Shown here piece after piece: positions 23,595 through 25,388 of a stretch of DNA of 25,388 nucleotides. The stretch's first letter is position 1, and each line of letters begins with the position of its first letter. Below the pieces are notes generated by a model. It had not been told where the DNA came from and searched no databases. It saw only the letters and a program-made list of their open reading frames with translations. Origin of the DNA: an uncultured Collinsella sp. (GTDB lineage: Bacteria; Actinomycetota; Coriobacteriia; Coriobacteriales; Coriobacteriaceae); NCBI GenBank assembly GCA_959602875.1, contig CAUGVQ010000021.1, positions 1 to 25,388 of the forward strand, in the 5' to 3' direction. The position numbers were made by a program, and so were the translations under genes.

Positions 23595-23780
23595 CTAGTC
23601 CTCAGCGATCTCGGTGATGGCGCCGGCCGGGCAATTCTCCTGGCAGATGCCGCAGGCGATGCAGGAATCCTCATCAACCACGGTGGCAACGTCCTGGATC
23701 TCGAGGACGCCCTGGGGGCAGTCGTCAACGCAGACGCCGCAAGAGATGCACTCGTCGGCAGAAATTACGGGATGGGCCAT
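23595..23780 (-). CDS. 2[4Fe-4S] ferredoxin
   Basis: A 61-residue electron carrier of the bacterial (clostridial) type. Two cluster motifs are complete: Cys11/14/17 with Cys21, and Cys40/43/46 with Cys50, each followed by proline. Such ferredoxins serve pyruvate:ferredoxin oxidoreductase and hydrogenases in anaerobes. ATG 23780 follows GAGGAGG; an open frame up to 23843 is not supported. It is a single-gene unit closed by the bidirectional terminator. Confidence 0.95.
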   Translation of the reverse strand: MAHPVISADECISCGVCVDDCPQGVLEIQDVATVVDEDSCIACGICQENCPAGAITEIAED

Positions 23781-23894
23781 GGTAGTTTCCTCCTCTAGTA
23801 GCGCCCGGCGTCCAGGCGTATGAGCCGGGTCTCGTGGCTTCAATATACCCCGGCATCGTCTATTTGCAAGCCCCTAATGCGACCAATTCATACC

Positions 23895-23919
23895 GTTCAC
23901 CGAGTCAGCCATGGTGAAC
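23895..23919. promoter_or_regulatory. Inverted repeat GTTCACC-N11-GGTGAAC in the dnaK-ferredoxin intergenic region
   Basis: Perfect 7-bp arms at 23895-23901 and 23913-23919. The 362-bp gap (23781-24142) otherwise shows only an AT-rich stretch with TTGACT (23985-23990) as a possible -35 for dnaK, without a well-spaced -10. No clear CIRCE or HAIR heat-shock operator was found. Confidence 0.4.
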
Positions 23920-24142
23920 AGTTGTGCACCTCGAGGGCGACTAAAACAACCTGCAGGTGGGCGGACTACAAAATCTTATATGAATTGACTTAGATTTTCT
24001 GAAACGTGGCGTATAGGGTAGCGTTAGGCGGGATAAGATAGGAGCGAACGAAAAAGAGCCGTCCTGTCACGCCGACAAGGAATCGGCGGCACGCGGCAGC
24101 GACCGGCGGGCGTCCCGCCCCCGGCAAAAGGAGGGACATCCT

Positions 24143-25388
24143 ATGAGCAACAAGATCCTCGGTATCGACCTCGGTACCACCAACTCGGCTATGGCCGTCT
24201 TCGAGGGCGGCAACCCCACGATTATCGTCAACGCCGAGGGCGACCGCACCACCCCGTCCGTCGTTGGCTTCCGCGCCGACGGTGACCGCGTGGTGGGCAA
24301 GGCCGCTAAGAACCAGGCCGTGACCAACCCCAAGAACACCGTGTTCTCCATCAAGCGCTTCATGGGCCGCAAGTTCTCTGAGGTCTCCTCTGAGATCAAG
24401 ACCGTGCCCTACGCCGTCAAGGAGGGCCAGGGTGGCCGCGCCGTCGCCTCGATCGACGGCCAGGACTTCACGCCCGAGCAGATCAGCGCCATGATCCTGC
24501 AGAAGATGAAGACCGACGCCGAGAAGTACCTCGGCGAGACCGTGACCGACGCCGTCATCACCGTCCCGGCTTACTTCAACGACGCTCAGCGTCAGGCCAC
24601 CAAGGACGCCGGTAAGATTGCCGGTCTGAACGTCAAGCGTATCGTTAACGAGCCGACCGCTGCCGCCCTTGCTTACGGTCTTGACAAGCAGGGTACCGAC
24701 CAGCGCATCCTCGTCTTCGACCTTGGCGGCGGCACCTTCGACGTCTCGATCCTCGACCTCGCCGACGGCGTCTTTGAGGTTCTCTCGACCTCCGGCGACA
24801 ACCACCTGGGCGGCGACGACTGGGACCAGCGCGTCATCGACTGGCTGGCCGACAAGTTCCAGTCCGACAACGGTATCGACCTGCGTCAGGACCCCATGGC
24901 CCTGCAGCGCCTGAAGGAGGCCGCCGAGAACGCCAAGAAGGAGCTCTCCGCCGCTCAGCAGGCTACCATCAACCTGCCCTTCATCACCGCTGACGCCACC
25001 GGCCCGAAGCACCTCGACTACACGCTTTCCCGCACCGAGTTCGAGCGCATCACCCACGATCTGCTCGAGCGCTGCAAGCAGCCGGTCACCAATGCCCTGC
25101 GTGACGCCAACCTGCGTCTGTCCGACCTGACCGAGGTCATCCTCGTCGGCGGCTCCACCCGTATGCCCGCCGTGCAGGACCTCGTCAAGAAGATGACGGG
25201 CAAGCAGCCCAACATGTCCGTGAACCCGGACGAGGTCGTGGCCTGCGGCGCTGCCGTTCAGGGCGCCATCCTCGCCGGCGACGGCCCCTCGGACATCCTG
25301 CTGCTCGACGTTACCCCGCTGTCGCTTGGCGTTGAGACCATGGGCGGCATCATGACCAAGATGATCGACCGCAACACCACGATCCCGA
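24143..25388 (+). CDS. dnaK: Chaperone DnaK (Hsp70), 3'-truncated by window edge
   Basis: ATP-driven protein-folding chaperone of the cytoplasm. The first 415 residues are visible, covering the whole ATPase domain and the start of the substrate-binding domain. The three Hsp70 signatures are present: IDLGTTNS at residues 8-15, [14 protein letters not shown], and [14 protein letters not shown]. The conserved linker [11 protein letters not shown] follows. ATG 24143 is preceded by AAAGGAGG. Codon use is strongly biased to C-ending codons, typical of a highly expressed gene. grpE and dnaJ, if adjacent, would lie to the right of the window. Confidence 0.98.
   Translation, partial: MSNKILGIDLGTTNSAMAVFEGGNPTIIVNAEGDRTTPSVVGFRADGDRVVGKAAKNQAVTNPKNTVFSIKRFMGRKFSEVSSEIKTVPYAVKEGQGGRAVASIDGQDFTPEQISAMILQKMKTDAEKYLGETVTDAVITVPAYFNDAQRQATKDAGKIAGLNVKRIVNEPTAAALAYGLDKQGTDQRILVFDLGGGTFDVSILDLADGVFEVLSTSGDNHLGGDDWDQRVIDWLADKFQSDNGIDLRQDPMALQRLKEAAENAKKELSAAQQATINLPFITADATGPKHLDYTLSRTEFERITHDLLERCKQPVTNALRDANLRLSDLTEVILVGGSTRMPAVQDLVKKMTGKQPNMSVNPDEVVACGAAVQGAILAGDGPSDILLLDVTPLSLGVETMGGIMTKMIDRNTTIP

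Noticed and set aside
23990..25057. 355-codon frame antisense to dnaK
   Set aside because: Classic dnaK antisense shadow; a known annotation artefact in GC-rich genomes.

Overview
The window is GC-rich and densely coded. It looks like a gut actinobacterium of the class Coriobacteriia, most likely Collinsella or a close relative. That placement is inference from codon and GC style, AGGAGG-type ribosome binding sites, and the mix of phosphotransferase (PTS) sugar transporters, family-4 glycosidases and a hydrogenase maturation set. No rRNA or tRNA is present to confirm it.

Layout. (1) 1-2530, plus strand: the 3' end of a glucose/alpha-glucoside PTS EIICB gene, then a 6-phospho-alpha-glucosidase (GH4, GlvA-like). 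(2) 2531-3354: a 131-bp inverted-repeat element and a small membrane protein. (3) 3376-12718, minus strand, read right to left: a BglG/LicT-type antiterminator, a PTS EIIBC permease, a NIF3-like metal protein, hypF, hypC, hypD, hypE ([NiFe]-hydrogenase cyanide/Fe ligand assembly) and a HAD phosphatase. (4) 12993-13561, plus: a Phd/YefM-RelE/ParE type toxin-antitoxin pair, divergent from the antiterminator. (5) 13733-14914, plus: a MupG/DUF871 (GH170-like) 6-phospho-glycosidase with a strong terminator. (6) 14993-15491: about 500 bp without a gene, holding a 172-bp inverted-repeat element and a cluster of operator-like repeats. (7) 15492-18576, plus: a second EIICB + GH4 pair, paralogous to the one at the left edge, then a 79-residue membrane protein. 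(8) 19020-21109, minus: glucose-type EIIA followed by two overlapping RpiR-family regulators. (9) 21391-22606, minus: thioredoxin, a terminator, then an 82-residue helical protein tightly coupled to NikR. (10) 22859-23780: an unrecognised protein with a faint uracil-DNA-glycosylase-like layout, converging on a 2[4Fe-4S] ferredoxin across a shared bidirectional terminator. (11) 24143-end, plus: dnaK, cut by the window edge.

How they fit together. None of the three PTS permeases carries its own EIIA domain, so the single EIIA at 20597-21109 is a plausible shared phosphoryl donor. The two EIICB-GH4 pairs would import and phosphorylate alpha-glucosides and hydrolyse the 6-phospho products. The RpiR pair beside EIIA and the antiterminator beside the EIIBC are the likely sugar-responsive regulators. 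The hyp genes and NikR point to nickel-dependent hydrogen metabolism, but no hydrogenase subunit and no hypA/hypB lie in this window.

No CRISPR array, phage, transposase or clear new defence system was seen. The items most worth a second look are the two inverted-repeat elements, the operator-like repeats shared between the sugar loci, the Cys-for-His change in the antiterminator, the overlapping RpiR pair, and the NikR-coupled and glycosylase-like unknown proteins.
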